Below, piece by piece: positions 38,377-50,300 of a DNA stretch of 64,000 nt. The notes beneath the pieces are model-generated. The model was given only the letters and a program-made list of their open reading frames with translations. It was not told where the DNA came from and did no database searches. The stretch is from Anastatus disparis. Lineage: Eukaryota; Arthropoda; Insecta; Hymenoptera; Eupelmidae. The position numbers and the translations under genes were made by a program. The DNA lies in contig JAFFSR010000229.1 in the NCBI GenBank assembly GCA_017163975.1, positions 14,774,001 through 14,838,000 of the forward strand, read 5' to 3'. Numbering within the stretch: the stretch's first letter is position 1; every line of letters begins with the position of its first letter.

Positions 38377-41081
38377 GTAATAGACATAATGAATTATGGG
38401 ATCTCCATAAAGACAATTTAAAACCTAAAAATATAAATACAGAACTCGTAAAGAAATTTTTTCAAAAGAATAAAGAAACAAAGAGAAGAAAAAGAGAGTT
38501 AAGTCCAACATCAGTAGGAAAATTTTTTATACAACATTCTAATTTCCATGGCGTGAGGTATTGGTTAGATAATCAGCTTTATCCCATCGAACGTATAATA
38601 TGGGTGATTGTAGTTTTGGTTGGCTTTATTTGGGCTACTTACATAATAATGAATTTTTACGAAATTTATGATGTAATAAAATTTTTATCTTATTATTTCT
38701 ATTTTTATTCTATGTAACATATACTGATTATTCAAATTTTATATTCGTTTAGGACAATGAAACTAAAATAATAATTGATGATGTTAATTCTGAAACATTC
38801 AAAATTCCATTTCCAAGCATTACGCTTTGTCCAAGTAGTCGCATCTATTGGCCAAAAGCTGCTGAGCTTATAAATAAACTAATACCGCCAGGAAACGAAG
38901 AGGCAAAATATGTTTTTGAATTTATGCTGAGAAAATTGTCCCAATTAAGATATACACATATACATGAGTTGTCAATAAATTATAGCGATTCGGCTCGAGA
39001 AGTATTAGACCGTAAAAGCAATACTCATTATTTTTAAAAATTTCTTTTTCTACTTTATGAGTAGGGCATGTGTCCCGGTTACTGTGCCTGAACTTAATTC
39101 TGTGCTTTACATCTATTCAAACGGAAAGCACGGAATAATATTCAGGCGCAGTAACCGGGACTCATACCCTACCCGTCTAAAAATGATTTCTGTACAATCA
39201 TATTTAATTATATTTGGCTGTCATAATAATCAACATTTCAGAACATCATCATATTTTATCATACAAGTTTATGCATGATTATATATGATGCTATGTATAA
39301 TCATATATAATTAGCATTTTGCATGAAAAAATGTATTATATCCGTCAGATAGAATACGAAAAAATAAAAGACCCGTATTTTTTTGTTTTTCAAAATATGA
39401 TGAATTGCAAAAGTTACAGCCGATATAAGTTTTTACAATTTTGATATATATAGATGTAGCGCTATGATAAATGACGTCACGATTGCTATTGGCAAAATGA
39501 CAATCGTGACGTCACACCAATTTCAACTGCCTCTATCTCTTCAAGTTTTCATTTTCATGAAAAAAGAAAAAATACGTGTCCTTTATTTTTTCATTTTCTT
39601 AATAACGGATGTAATGGATTTAAAAAAAAAATTTCATGCAACATCCCAATTATATATGATTGTACAAAAATCATTTTTCCACGGGTACGTTGCTTTTGCA
39701 GGTATAAACATAACTGACGTACTACTTCGAGTAATGCCATCATGCGAGTTATTTCTTTTTAATTGTTCATGGGGATACGAAGAAAGAAATTGTTGTGATA
39801 TTTTCGCAATACAAAAAACATTCTACGGCTTTTGCTATTCATATAATTCACTAACATCGATCGGCAGAAAGTTCAAAGATCTTGAAAAATCCTATTCTTA
39901 TGGTTTTCGAAGTGGTTTAAAAGTTCTTGTACAGTTGAATAACTCTCTTAGTCCACCGGATACTGGATGTAATTTTTTCTAAAAATCTTATAAATTTAAT
40001 TACTGTTTCATAAATGCATTACGATTTTCTATACTATAACCTACATAATGCTATTGTATTTCAGCAAATTATTCTGTCATATTGATAATAAACCATCCAC
40101 GTCTGCGTCCATATAGTGGTCGATATATTAGTTTTGGTAATCGATACTTTGTCGATATTAAATTTGATTCTGCTTACGCAGCACCAGAAGTCATAGCATT
40201 AGAGGACAGCAAAAATCCACCCTGTAAATATGAACACGGTCGTTATAAGTACGAAAATTGCTTGATATTGTGCCATCAGAAATACATTCAAAAAATTTGT
40301 GGTTGCAATCTATTGATACTTTTTAGATATACTGGTGAGAAATTTTTTTTCTAAAATTAGAAAAGGGACATCTTGTATTTAATGAAATATATATGTCATA
40401 TCTTTACAAATAATTAATCTTTGTAACTTCTATTATTAAGCTTCAAAATTTACGAATAATGATGATTGTTCACAGGAACAAGACAATGTAATATTATAGA
40501 CTTGCAATGCATTGCCAACGCAAGAGGTAAATAAATACTTTTATTGAATTATCTATACTAAAAAAAATGAGATCGTAACCAATTTAATGTTATAGCGGAA
40601 CTCAACTATTTACATTATTTGCTGTTAAGTAAAGAACCACATATTGTTAAATCAATATGTTACTGTCCAAAAGAATGCGAATATCACAATTACAACACCT
40701 TTCTTACTTCTTATCCTTTCAATTCGAATACATTAACACTGGATATACATTTTGATGGACCAACGGGCGTTCGTTACCGAAGGGAAATTATCGTTTCGGA
40801 CTTAGATATGCTTGGTAATATTTTATAATTTATCGCATACAACTTTTAGTAGATTTTACTCCAATTGATAAAATTTTCTTCCAGTTAAATTTGGTGGAAT
40901 TTTTGGATTATTTGTTGGTGGATCAATATTAAGTCTCACTGAACTTTTGTATTGCATTATTCTCGTTGTATGTTGCTACATCTATCAAATGATAAAACGC
41001 ATAATGAGAATTAACCAAGTAAATAATCAAAATAACAACGGGGATGAAATGCAAAATCATCAAATATTTTACCTTAATTAA
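38377..41081 (+). CDS. pickpocket-type DEG/ENaC sodium channel subunit, seven certain exons
   Basis: Subunit of an amiloride-sensitive, trimeric sodium channel of the insect pickpocket family; members act in the plasma membrane in chemo-, mechano-, osmo- or liquid sensing. Exons: 38377-38672, 38753-39011, 39702-39968, 40065-40334, 40476-40526, 40596-40814 and 40885-41081 (stop TAA). All junctions are AG/GT, all phases join, and every intron after 39011 is phase 1. In 521-residue numbering (short first exon) I see the N-terminal gating His-Gly (60-61), TM1 (~76-97), the post-TM1 motif PSITLC (122-127), a Cys-rich ectodomain including PSCELFLFNCSW, TFYGFCYSYN, YENCLILCHQKY and CYCPKEC, then TM2 beginning FGGIFGLFVGGSILSLTELL with the selectivity-filter GGS (468-470). 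The C-terminal tail is short and rich in Asn. Length is normal for the family and nothing is broken. Family assignment is firm; the orthologue (which ppk) and its stimulus cannot be told from this sequence alone. Confidence 0.95.
39064..39169. mobile_element. 106-bp hairpin MITE with TA target duplication, in channel intron
   Basis: The ends are inverted repeats, GGGCATGTGTCCCGGTTACT on the left and GGGTATGAGTCCCGGTTACT read inward from the right. The pairing continues through most of the element to a loop of roughly 10-20 bases. TA dinucleotides flank both sides (39062-39063 and 39170-39171), as expected for a Tc1/mariner-mobilised MITE. It has no coding capacity. It lies 52 bases inside the 690-nt intron between 39011 and 39702, in either orientation. 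Confidence 0.75.
39472..39514. promoter_or_regulatory. hairpin of two CRE-like palindromes in a channel intron
   Basis: The 14-base arms TGACGTCACGATTG (39472-39485) and CAATCGTGACGTCA (39501-39514) are perfect inverted repeats around a 15-base loop. Each arm carries the full CREB/ATF site TGACGTCA. A CCAAT motif follows at 39516-39520, with its complement ATTGG in the loop. This could be a cAMP-responsive intronic enhancer, or the core of another small foldback element that happens to carry CRE sites. The site match is direct; function is inferred. Confidence 0.5.
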
Positions 41082-43418
41082 TTTTAAAATTCATTTCAAA
41101 CAATTAATGAGACATCAAATTCAATTATCATTTCATTGTTTATTTTGCATTCAATTTTTGTATAATTACATTATTTTATATATTATTCAAAAACAATGCG
41201 GCAGAAAAACTCAGAATGTTTAATTATGTGCTTTTATAAAATATTAAAAGTATCAATAATTGAAAATTATTTACAATTCAAAAAGGATTCAAAAAAATTT
41301 TAATTAAAGATCGAGTTATTTAAACTCATATATATATATTTTGAAAAATATTTTAATTAAAAAAGTGTACCATTGAACAAACAACTTTTTTTTCCTTTTT
41401 CAATTTTTGAAAAAATTTGAATTCTTTTGTTTATCTTTTTTCTTATATCAATATAAATAAAAAACATCAACAAGTACCGTTAATTATTTTAATGGAATAC
41501 TTATTGCGTATAAAAAATATTTAATATATTTAATTAATTATTATACACATTTATTTAATTAAAAACTTTCCATATCAAAAGCTTAAATTAAATATAATCA
41601 TTTAATAAGAACTTAAATAAATGGAAAAATACAGTTTTATAATCTTATAACAAAAATAAATATACAGGCTTATATTCCACATGGATATAAAATTGCGCTT
41701 GAGGGCTTAATTCACAAAATTGTTTCATTTTGGTTTATCTCACGCGGAGTTCAATAAATAAAGATAAACTTGTGATTTTCTCTAGTGAGTGAGCCATGGA
41801 ACTTTGATTTTTATTGCGAATCTCATACTATCGCCTAGAATTTTATTAATCTGCTTTCACTGTGTTTTTTTTCATGTGATTTGTTGTCATGCATAAACCT
41901 CAATATATACGCACATCACTACTAGTAAGATTAAAAAGAAACACGTATTTTCGAACAAAACATAAATTAATGAAATTGTATCTTTTTATTTTGTAGAAAA
42001 TTTTGTTTGGCAAATAAAAATCATTAAATCTAAAATTTTTATTTTAAAAATGTCAATAAATTTTCATGATAAGTACACTGATCATTACGCTTTCAATTTA
42101 AAGCTTTTCATATGTGTTTGATTTTAAAATTTTTATATGATCCAAAATATTCTCTTTTCCTGTCAAATTCTGTTTATATTCTTTTACTTTTACTGATTTT
42201 GCTTTTAAAAACCTTTTTATTTAAAAAATGAGCTTTATCGATGATGAAATATTTAAAACTTTTATCTCTCATCCTTATTTTTAAATATGTTATAAAAATT
42301 TTTATTTAAACTTTTTAAAATTTATGTTCTAAAACAAACCATTATATTCATTTAAGATAATTATCAGAGAAAATTTCTTTAAACCAATATCTATAATTTG
42401 AAAAAAAATTATTTACATTTATTCCAAACAGCTTTTTTTATAAAAAAAATAAATGTTAACATATTGAAAAGAAAAAAGTCTTGTTCATAACAAACAAAAA
42501 CAAACATATTCACTACATGTTTATGAAAGAGCATGAAAAAGAGAAGTGGAAAAATCCAATGGTGCTTCTTGTCATTTATTCTAATTTTTTTTTTTCGTTC
42601 AGCCACGTTTTGCCTCATGAATACTCGAGAAATCTTTAGTCTTGACGCCACGAATAGATTCATCGAATAAAGCGAAGGCCGAATCGATTTATGCAGAGTA
42701 AACCATGCTTGGCATGGCACGAGAAAGCGAGCAAGAGATATAGAAATTTTTGGTAGTGCCAGTATATAGACTAAAATCTCTCGACACAACAAAAGCCAAT
42801 GCTAACTATAGAAAGTGTATAAGCATATTCTTTTCCCAATGCATTTTTCTCGTAGCACCTTTTTTACCAAATGATGCTGCGATTTTCTGAAGGATTTACA
42901 TTCTCAATGTGCGTTGCATTTTAAACATAAAAAGTATATAGGATATATGAAAAGCCTCTTTTATGAGGCTAGGCACTCTATTTTATCCTTTTTTTTACAG
43001 ATTTTTAAAAATATTCCTATGTTTCTTATTTATTTGAAAAAAATATTGAAAAAATAGTAACGACCATTTTTAATATCAATAATAATTAAGTTGGATAAAT
43101 TATTTTAAAATAAAAATTTCACTTATAATGACGAGTTTATTGATGGACATAATTGATTTATTTATTGATGCGAAACAAATAAATAACTTAATTCAGTATG
43201 CAATTCGTAATAAATAATTTTTTTAATTTTACATCATTTTTCAATATCCGTATATTATGATCACAAAAACTTAGCTAATTAATATTTTTATAGTCTTGTA
43301 GTTGATTTTAAAACGATAAATAAAAATAACAAATCTATTCTAAATACTGAGTATTTGTTTTAATTTCTGAACTATTGATATCATTATTGATATTATAAGA
43401 TTAATAATTTACTATCAT
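41082..43418. other. 3' flank of the channel gene, no gene recognised
   Basis: AT-rich 3' UTR and flank with poly(A)-like runs, then a GC-richer patch at about 42600-42800. The 127-codon - strand frame (42409-42792) runs from this patch into T-rich DNA, is Phe/Lys-rich and has no recognisable motif. Confidence 0.5.
41456..41461 (+). terminator. candidate poly(A) signal AATAAA of the pickpocket gene
   Basis: An AATAAA lies about 375 bases after the stop codon, in AT-rich DNA following T-rich tracts. Such hexamers are common in this base composition, so the choice is weak; it only shows that a 3' UTR of ordinary length is possible. Confidence 0.25.
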
Positions 43419-43620
43419 GAGGTCTCGGTGGCTCACACGGTAGAGTAATGGATTCAGAACCTCGAGGACCCGAGTTCGAATCCCGTTCTCGGCCGATTGA
43501 TACAAGCACCACTGTACGTTACATGTGCTTTGTATACAAACACACTGACGATCTCCGTCGCTAATTATCATCGCAATGATGGTATAAATGCAGCGGCGTT
43601 AAATAAAATTTAAAAGAAAA
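43419..43620 (+). mobile_element. tRNA-derived SINE, copy 5
   Basis: This full-length + strand copy lies 2.3 kb downstream of the channel gene. It starts GAGGTCTCGGTGGCTCAC, has the B box CCGAGTTCGAATCCCG and the body with paired AAGCAC/GTGCTT, and ends GGCGTTAAATAAAATTTAAA. The promoter boxes look intact, so it may be a relatively young insertion. Confidence 0.85.
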
Positions 43621-44896
43621 TTATTCGTTTCTGACTTCTATTCGCTAACGGTATACTTTTTTTGCTTTCGTTGAAATACCAGAAAATAGCACATTTCTCA
43701 CAAACTGTCATATAACATAGGAAAATCTTGTCTTAAACATTTAATTCAGCAATTTATTTCATAACAGAATATTTTTTGTCAGAACTATTATTATGAGATT
43801 GAAAAAATTTAAATGTGTATTAAAATTATTAACCATATCCAAGTTTTCCTTAAATTGCTACACCAAGTACTTTTTGTATTCATAGAGAATTTTTAAGAAT
43901 CACCTAAACTTAAAGTTACATATGTGTCACCTGTGTAGGTAATTATTTAGTTAATAATTTGTGAAAGCTTTATAAAGGAAAGAAAGTACCTGAAAGCTTA
44001 AAACTCGTTATTCATTTAATTACGCGAGGTGAGTTGACGTATCCAATTAAAGCCGTTCTTGCGTGCAAGATAATATTAAATAACTTTCAATATTCTATTA
44101 GTATACATTGAACGAGAATTATTAAACTAATAGCAAATGTTAAATTAATTAAAAAGTTTAAAGTTACTGGATTTAAACTTGAACGATTATAAACTTTACC
44201 ATAGCCGACTCGTGGAGATTTGCTTAATTTTTTATATATTCATTATTAAAAGAATAACTCGCAGTATTTTTAAGCATAAAAGAATTTAATAATCTTCATA
44301 AGCCATGAAAAGGTTGATAAAAAAAACTTTATTAAGCTAACGTTTCGAGAGTACTTGCGACTCCCCTCTTCGAGCCAACAGATAAGCTGTGGACAATATT
44401 AGAATACATGATATATGTAGTCATTAGATCAGCAAATAATTCAGTGATAAATAATATTACCTTGGGAAAGGAAATTGGAATTCTCTGCCACATTAACTGT
44501 GTGTTAAAACAACTTGCTTTTAGTGTCAAGAATAATTTCTTCAATTATTTCTATGTCTGTATTGAATTTTAATTATCAAAGTTGACGTTTTAAAAAATAA
44601 AAATGGTCAATATAATTATTGATCGCGATTGAAATTATAAGTTAGTAATGGAAATAACGAGGGCTTTTTTGCAAAGCTGGCGAATCATGTCTTATCGCTT
44701 GGAATATGAATAAATAATTTCTTGTCTGTCTTAGATAAGGTTGAAGAAGAAATAAAGTGGATGGCGATGGTATCCGAAAAGGTTTCATTATCGAAAGTGG
44801 AATTGAAGCGAGCTTAAGATAGAGAAGCGAGTTCATCGAGCTTAGCGCAGCTTTCAACAATGTTGTCAAGCTCTTAACCTCGACTATAAACGGCTT

Positions 44897-44922
44897 GAAG
44901 AAGAAGAAGAAGAAGAAGAAGT
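44897..44922 (+). repeat. GAA trinucleotide microsatellite
   Basis: Eight consecutive GAA/AAG units lie in a GC-richer patch. Read on the - strand it gives a run of eight Phe codons inside a 125-codon open frame (44642-45019), which I regard as chance. Confidence 0.85.
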
Positions 44923-45526
44923 AGCTAGTATATACAACTGTATAAAATATATCAGCATAGCTCAGCAGTTTCAAGCAACATTTTGCAAGCCAAGACAAAT
45001 CGATATATTCGCGTGGCACATAATAGCTCGCTTGCTTCTCTGACTCGAACCGAAGCGAGCCTTCCTTCTCAAGCAGTCAAGTATACCTTTGGGGATTAAA
45101 GAACGGCCTCCTCATCCATTCACCAATGTCTTTTAGTAGCTGTTAGATCGAGCTCTCTCTCTAAGCGACAAAAAAACTTACCCGACAAACTTTACTATCG
45201 TACATACTTTTTTTCACATTTTTTTCTTTTATTCGCCCAAAAGTTGTTCCGCGTTTAAGTATATAATAGCTCAAGTCTCTTACTTGCTCCTTTTCCTTCT
45301 TTTTTTCTACTTTGATGTTTTTTTTTCTTTTTAGAGGGCTTATCGATGCTAATAATACCACTGGGCACATTAATCACTTCAGATTAAGTTTAACGAAGAG
45401 AAATCTTATATTTCGAATAAGCAAATTCCTAAATCAAGTTACCAAGTAACTAAGTAATTTTGAAGGTTCGCCAAATAGATGAGAATTCGGCGGCTTAATT
45501 TGCCGTAGGGCGTAAAACTTTTTTTC

Positions 45527-45712
45527 ATGATTCTTGTCGGGCTTTTTATTGCTGGGAAGGCCTACGGTTACTCGTTAGAATTTTTCTCGAGTTTAAGTCT
45601 CGAGAAAACTTATTCGAACTTTGTTAACACAATGAAAATTAAGAGCTTTTATTATCTCGCAGAATTATTTATTGTTTTACGACCAAGTAAACTAAAAGCT
45701 CTAGTTTTTTAA
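45527..45712 (+). CDS. candidate 61-residue small ORF with signal-like N-terminus
   Basis: The frame has a true ATG, starts MILVGLFIAGKAYGYS, which resembles a short signal peptide, and continues with Ser-, Glu- and Lys-containing sequence to a TAA. The start context is poor (T at -3) and the frame contains the CTCGAG hairpin. There are no cysteines to suggest a folded secreted peptide. Confidence 0.15.
   Translation: MILVGLFIAGKAYGYSLEFFSSLSLEKTYSNFVNTMKIKSFYYLAELFIVLRPSKLKALVF
45582..45608. repeat. perfect 10-bp hairpin with two XhoI-like CTCGAG sites
   Basis: TTTTCTCGAG and CTCGAGAAAA are perfect inverted repeats around a 7-base loop. The hairpin lies inside the short open frame 45527-45712. 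Confidence 0.6.
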
Positions 45713-47082
45713 GAATAATATGAACAATCAATTACACAAATTATAAAATGTAGACTATTATAAAATATACCTATAATTGATTTTTCAAATGCCTAATATA
45801 ACTAACACAGATTAAATCGTTTAAGAGAAAAACAAAGATTGGAATCTAAATTTTGATGTTGATAAAAAAAAGTGAAATATAACCAGAAAGCATGATCGTG
45901 TTGAACCTAGTGAACTATTTTAAATATGATGGATGAAATGGTTTGATAAGAGATCATCATATTCAATCTTCGTGCAAGAGACAAAAAAAGCAGTTCTTTT
46001 CTACGGATATTCAGCTGTGGAGGAGGGAGGGCTGCCTATGAAGAGAAAGTGCATAGTTGAGTTGCAAATGCGAAGAGAAAAATGAAGGACTATGAGTAAA
46101 TGCGCTTTTCTTGCACTGGCTCGTAAGTTCCATTTAGAAAAGGGGGGAGAAACTTCACTCACCGGGGCTTATATAAAATCGCATCATGTGAAAAATTGAA
46201 TTCTTCTTACTGTTTTTATTACAAGTTGAAAGGCTTATTCTAAAAGACTATGTCGCTATGATATTTCTGATAAATTGATCTAGAAGTCTTGAACATTTAT
46301 TTTACTTTTTTATACCTTTATTAACTTTATATGCTTACTCGTAAGAATTTTATTTTCATCTCTTGTAATATTTAATAAAAGAAAGAATATCAAAAAAATA
46401 TATTAAAAAAAATAATTTTAGATATTACTTTAATGATCTTCAATATTTTAGTTCGAGCTGGAATTTAACGTTCAGTTAAACTTTTATCTTTCAAACGAAA
46501 AAGTTATGACGTTAATAACTCCTAAGAAACTAAATTACAATCGGTCGAGTATCACAAACTTATTCACACGTGTTCCTATTTTCTCTTTAATGGCATTTGT
46601 CTAGTCTTAGAACTTGACTAACAAAGAAAAAAACACCTATCCTACAAAAGTCCGATCTTGTCTAACTGTAATATATGCTTATGTAACTAAAATAATGGAA
46701 TCTATATCTCAGGGTTTGTTCTAATGGCGCATCGATTCTGAGATATTCGTTTATCTTTATGTATACAAATGTAGTGAGAAAGTAGATATATTTTTTCAGT
46801 ATATATTGGTATACTTTACATACGTAAAATTCTGAAACACGTGTTCGATTATTTCAGATGTAGAAACGTACTTTCTGAACTACATAAAAAGTTTTTCCTG
46901 CTTCGATAACTTTTTTATAAATAAATTATTTACATCATAATTATCGCCTACGATAAAACATAACAGAAAATAATTTATTGAATTTAGGTAGTATATTTCA
47001 AATTAATTGAATATCTATGGGGAAAAATAGCATAAGTCATGGAAAAGTTTCAAGTGCCTACTGGAATTAACGAGAATCTATA

Positions 47083-47316
47083 TCATATCCATCTTGCGTG
47101 CACTAATTCGTCTTCGTCAGGTGTAAGATGTATTACTGAATTGACTGCCGAGTGAACTAGCGATATCATTCCCTCGGATGAAATTCCAAAAGGAAAGCGC
47201 AAATTTTGATGAATACACGTAGACATACACGTTTCTGATGCATGAGCAACTCTACCGACGAGCTTCAAGACACAACTTGCATTGGAGAAGCTTGGATTTA
47301 AAGCTAAAGTTTGAGT
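47083..47316 (-). other. coding-like open block on the - strand, function unknown
   Basis: A - strand frame is open for 77 codons with mixed codon usage and ordinary amino-acid composition (for example NLRFPFGISSEGMISLVHS and a final LTPDEDELVHARWI). It has an acceptor-like CTTTAG at its 5' side (exon would start at 47303). I see no ATG near the 5' end and no convincing donor, so it would be a terminal exon or an eroded fragment of a gene or retrocopy. No homology is recognised. Confidence 0.25.
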
Positions 47317-50300
47317 TTAACTTTACAGTCGTGTCGATCTGCTGATGGCTTACTTGGAATTTGATTTTGCGTAACAATGTTGTGAATTCATTAAAAGTAC
47401 TTTATTGTTTTCCTCGTTTAACTGCATAAATATTTTTCAAAATCAACTTATCATAACTTTTGTGACATAGTTAAATAATATTTCAAATTTGCAGTTTGTA
47501 GATATGTCTACAGAAATTAATTTATAAATCTGAACGAATATCTTAATGTTTTATCATCTTTAAACTCGAACAACTTAATTTTTTTTTTCATTTATAATCT
47601 AAGGCTATTCATTATTGAATTCTCAGTAAATTCAATTCTCAAAATTGAATGAACAAGTATTTATTAAAATTATCGATTATTGAAAGCTTGTTTATTATTA
47701 AATGAAATTTTTACCGTTTATTTAATAATTAATTGCTAATTTCAATAAAGTAGAAAGTACAAAAATTCCATCTTGAATAAAACAAAAGAGAAAATTTCGT
47801 TTTCTTCTGAGCAAAGTTTCGCCCAAGTATAAATTAACTTTCTTACTTACAAATGAATTCCTTCGCAACAATTTGCGCTTAAAAGCATCTGAAGTAAAGA
47901 GTTTGTTTGTACAACATTCACTGGATTCCAGACAAAAATTACATTTTTATTGCGTAATCATTGCGCTGTGCAGAAAAAGAGTAAGCAAAATTATTAATGT
48001 TATTTTTAATAATCTTTTTACGCAATTCCTTAAAGCTTATTCCATTTAAGATGTTTTTTCTTTGTTAAAATTAAGATTTTATTTTAAATCAATTTAGGTA
48101 ATGAAATAATTTGCACATTACGACGCTTCTTGTCTCTATTTGTATTTGTAGAACGCTTTGAAGCGTTTCTATGTGGTTCACCAATATGTCAACACTACAG
48201 ATTCAGTCAAATCTCGACATATACTATTTAATTTACATTAAAATTAAAAAATCGACTTTTCCGTGCTTTTACTGAAATGTCAATGAATCTCTTAATATTT
48301 TAAGCTATCAGTTATTGAACTATAGATTTCATTAAGAATCTGACTTTAATACTTAATCGTCAATAAACCGATAATATTTAATGTTAAGAATTTAAGAATT
48401 ATTTAAAAGCTGATAAATTAAATTGAAATATTGACTAACCTTTCAATTTCCTTTGCTTTTTTTCAATTATATACAATTAGATGCTTAGAAAATATTGAAT
48501 TGTTTTTAATAAATTTTATTGAAAATGAATAACATTTAATTTTATACTTTTAACTAATTTTCAATTTAGAAAATTAGCTCAAAAAATATATTATAAAACA
48601 AACTATGTTCGGAAATAAAGGTAACTTCATCATATATCAATGAAAAAAATTTAATTCAAAAGTAAAAACAGCGGTATTTTGTAACATGATAAAAAAAATT
48701 TCTGAAATATATAATCCGAAAAATTTATTTGCTTCATATATAGTTTTCTTTAACATGTAAATCTAAAATTGAATGAAAAAAGAAATTAATCCGTACATGT
48801 TAGTATTAAATAAACAATAATCGACTTTGAAAGAGCCAATGTAAAAACATACTAACATCTCGATGAGGTAATCTAATTTTATAAATACAAATTATTGAGG
48901 TGAAAGATAGATGGCAGTTATACGTCGTTAAAATTCTAGCTGGGTTAGCTAAACGAATCTACGAATTGTAGGATAGAATTAAACCAGTCTGTCTAGGTCA
49001 TTTGATAATTCTACTGGATGTTTTATTTTTAATAAGGAAACAATTTCGAGAATTAAACTTATAAGTTTTGAATTTTTTGCTACTTATTGATATTATGTAA
49101 TTTGACTTAATTCAAATTTTTCTGTTAATTTCATTTTATAAAAAAGGAAAAAATTTCTTGAATAAATAATAGAATATTTAAATTTTGTTGTTTACCTAAC
49201 CAAAACAATCCACATAGGCTATATATAAAATATTGCATATCTCTGGCATTACGATGGAACAAAAGAAAACAATGATTTCGACCATTCTTATTGTTTTGAT
49301 TATTCGTAAATTATAACTAACAAACATGACAATAATTATTCGTACTAAAAAATACGATAATGGTAATTGTTATTGTGATTATTTGAACTTTTTTTTCAAT
49401 ACACGAGTTAAAAAGGGTTAACAAAAGAGAAAATTTAAATACTGAAAATGTAATCCAATTAAATGAGAATTATACAGGTTATTTTTAAATTTCACGCCTG
49501 ACAAAACTCGTCTTGTTCTACTTTTCCGATTAAAAGTATTGCATATTCATTTCAGTAATTATTGAACACATCAAAATTTCGTTCATTTTAGCTTTTCATT
49601 TGAATTGATTGATAGAATTTTTATTTTATCTATCCTCTTTCAAATCAAATAAAATGAGAAAAATCAATATCTTTTTCAATCATTTTTCCCAAAGATTTGC
49701 AATTGCTATTTTCTAAAAAAAAAAAGGGAATACTGAAAAATATCAATCCCAGAAAATCATGAGTTTGCTACAACTGCCGATCGGGTAAAGCAAAAAAAAA
49801 AAAAAACTCGAGGGCAGATTGCGCATTCGTCGTTTACAGATATGCTCCTCTCTCAAAAGCTTTCCCTTTATAATCTTTTTCCTTCGTACGTGCGATACGT
49901 ATACGAAACATGTCTCTATGGCCTCGAATTCGAAGAGAATCGAGGCACACAAAGCACACTCTATTCAGCGGCTACATTACGTCCAGTACTACGACGCAAA
50001 CTACCGTTTTCTCTTTCTTTCTTGCTTTATTTTTTTTTTTCTTTCTCTTTTTACGCTTCGGGCAAACTATATAGCTAGCGCTAGCTACTGGAAAAACTGG
50101 AAAGGAGAAATGCGCTGAGCATTTGGTGTAACGGCTTCGATCAGCGGAAGCGAAGCTTTTCTCTCTATAGCCGAGAAAAGCTGAGGCTTTGTTCGCTTAG
50201 AAAAATTCGAGAGCACCATTCGCATGATTGAAAATCAGAAGTGATATCGATGCGCATTTTTCTTTTCTATTTTAAAATGAACTTCTCATTATTATTCAAT

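Noticed and set aside
39464..39982. 172-codon + strand open frame
   Set aside because: Its first half is intron containing the CRE hairpin. Only the part from 39702 to 39968 is real, as a spliced exon of the channel; the donor at 39969 removes the apparent stop.
42409..42792. 127-codon - strand open frame
   Set aside because: A chance frame running from a GC-richer patch into poly(T)-type DNA, with Phe/Lys-driven composition and no domain.
44642..45019. 125-codon - strand open frame
   Set aside because: It is kept open by a GAA microsatellite that reads as Phe repeats; the rest shows no motif.
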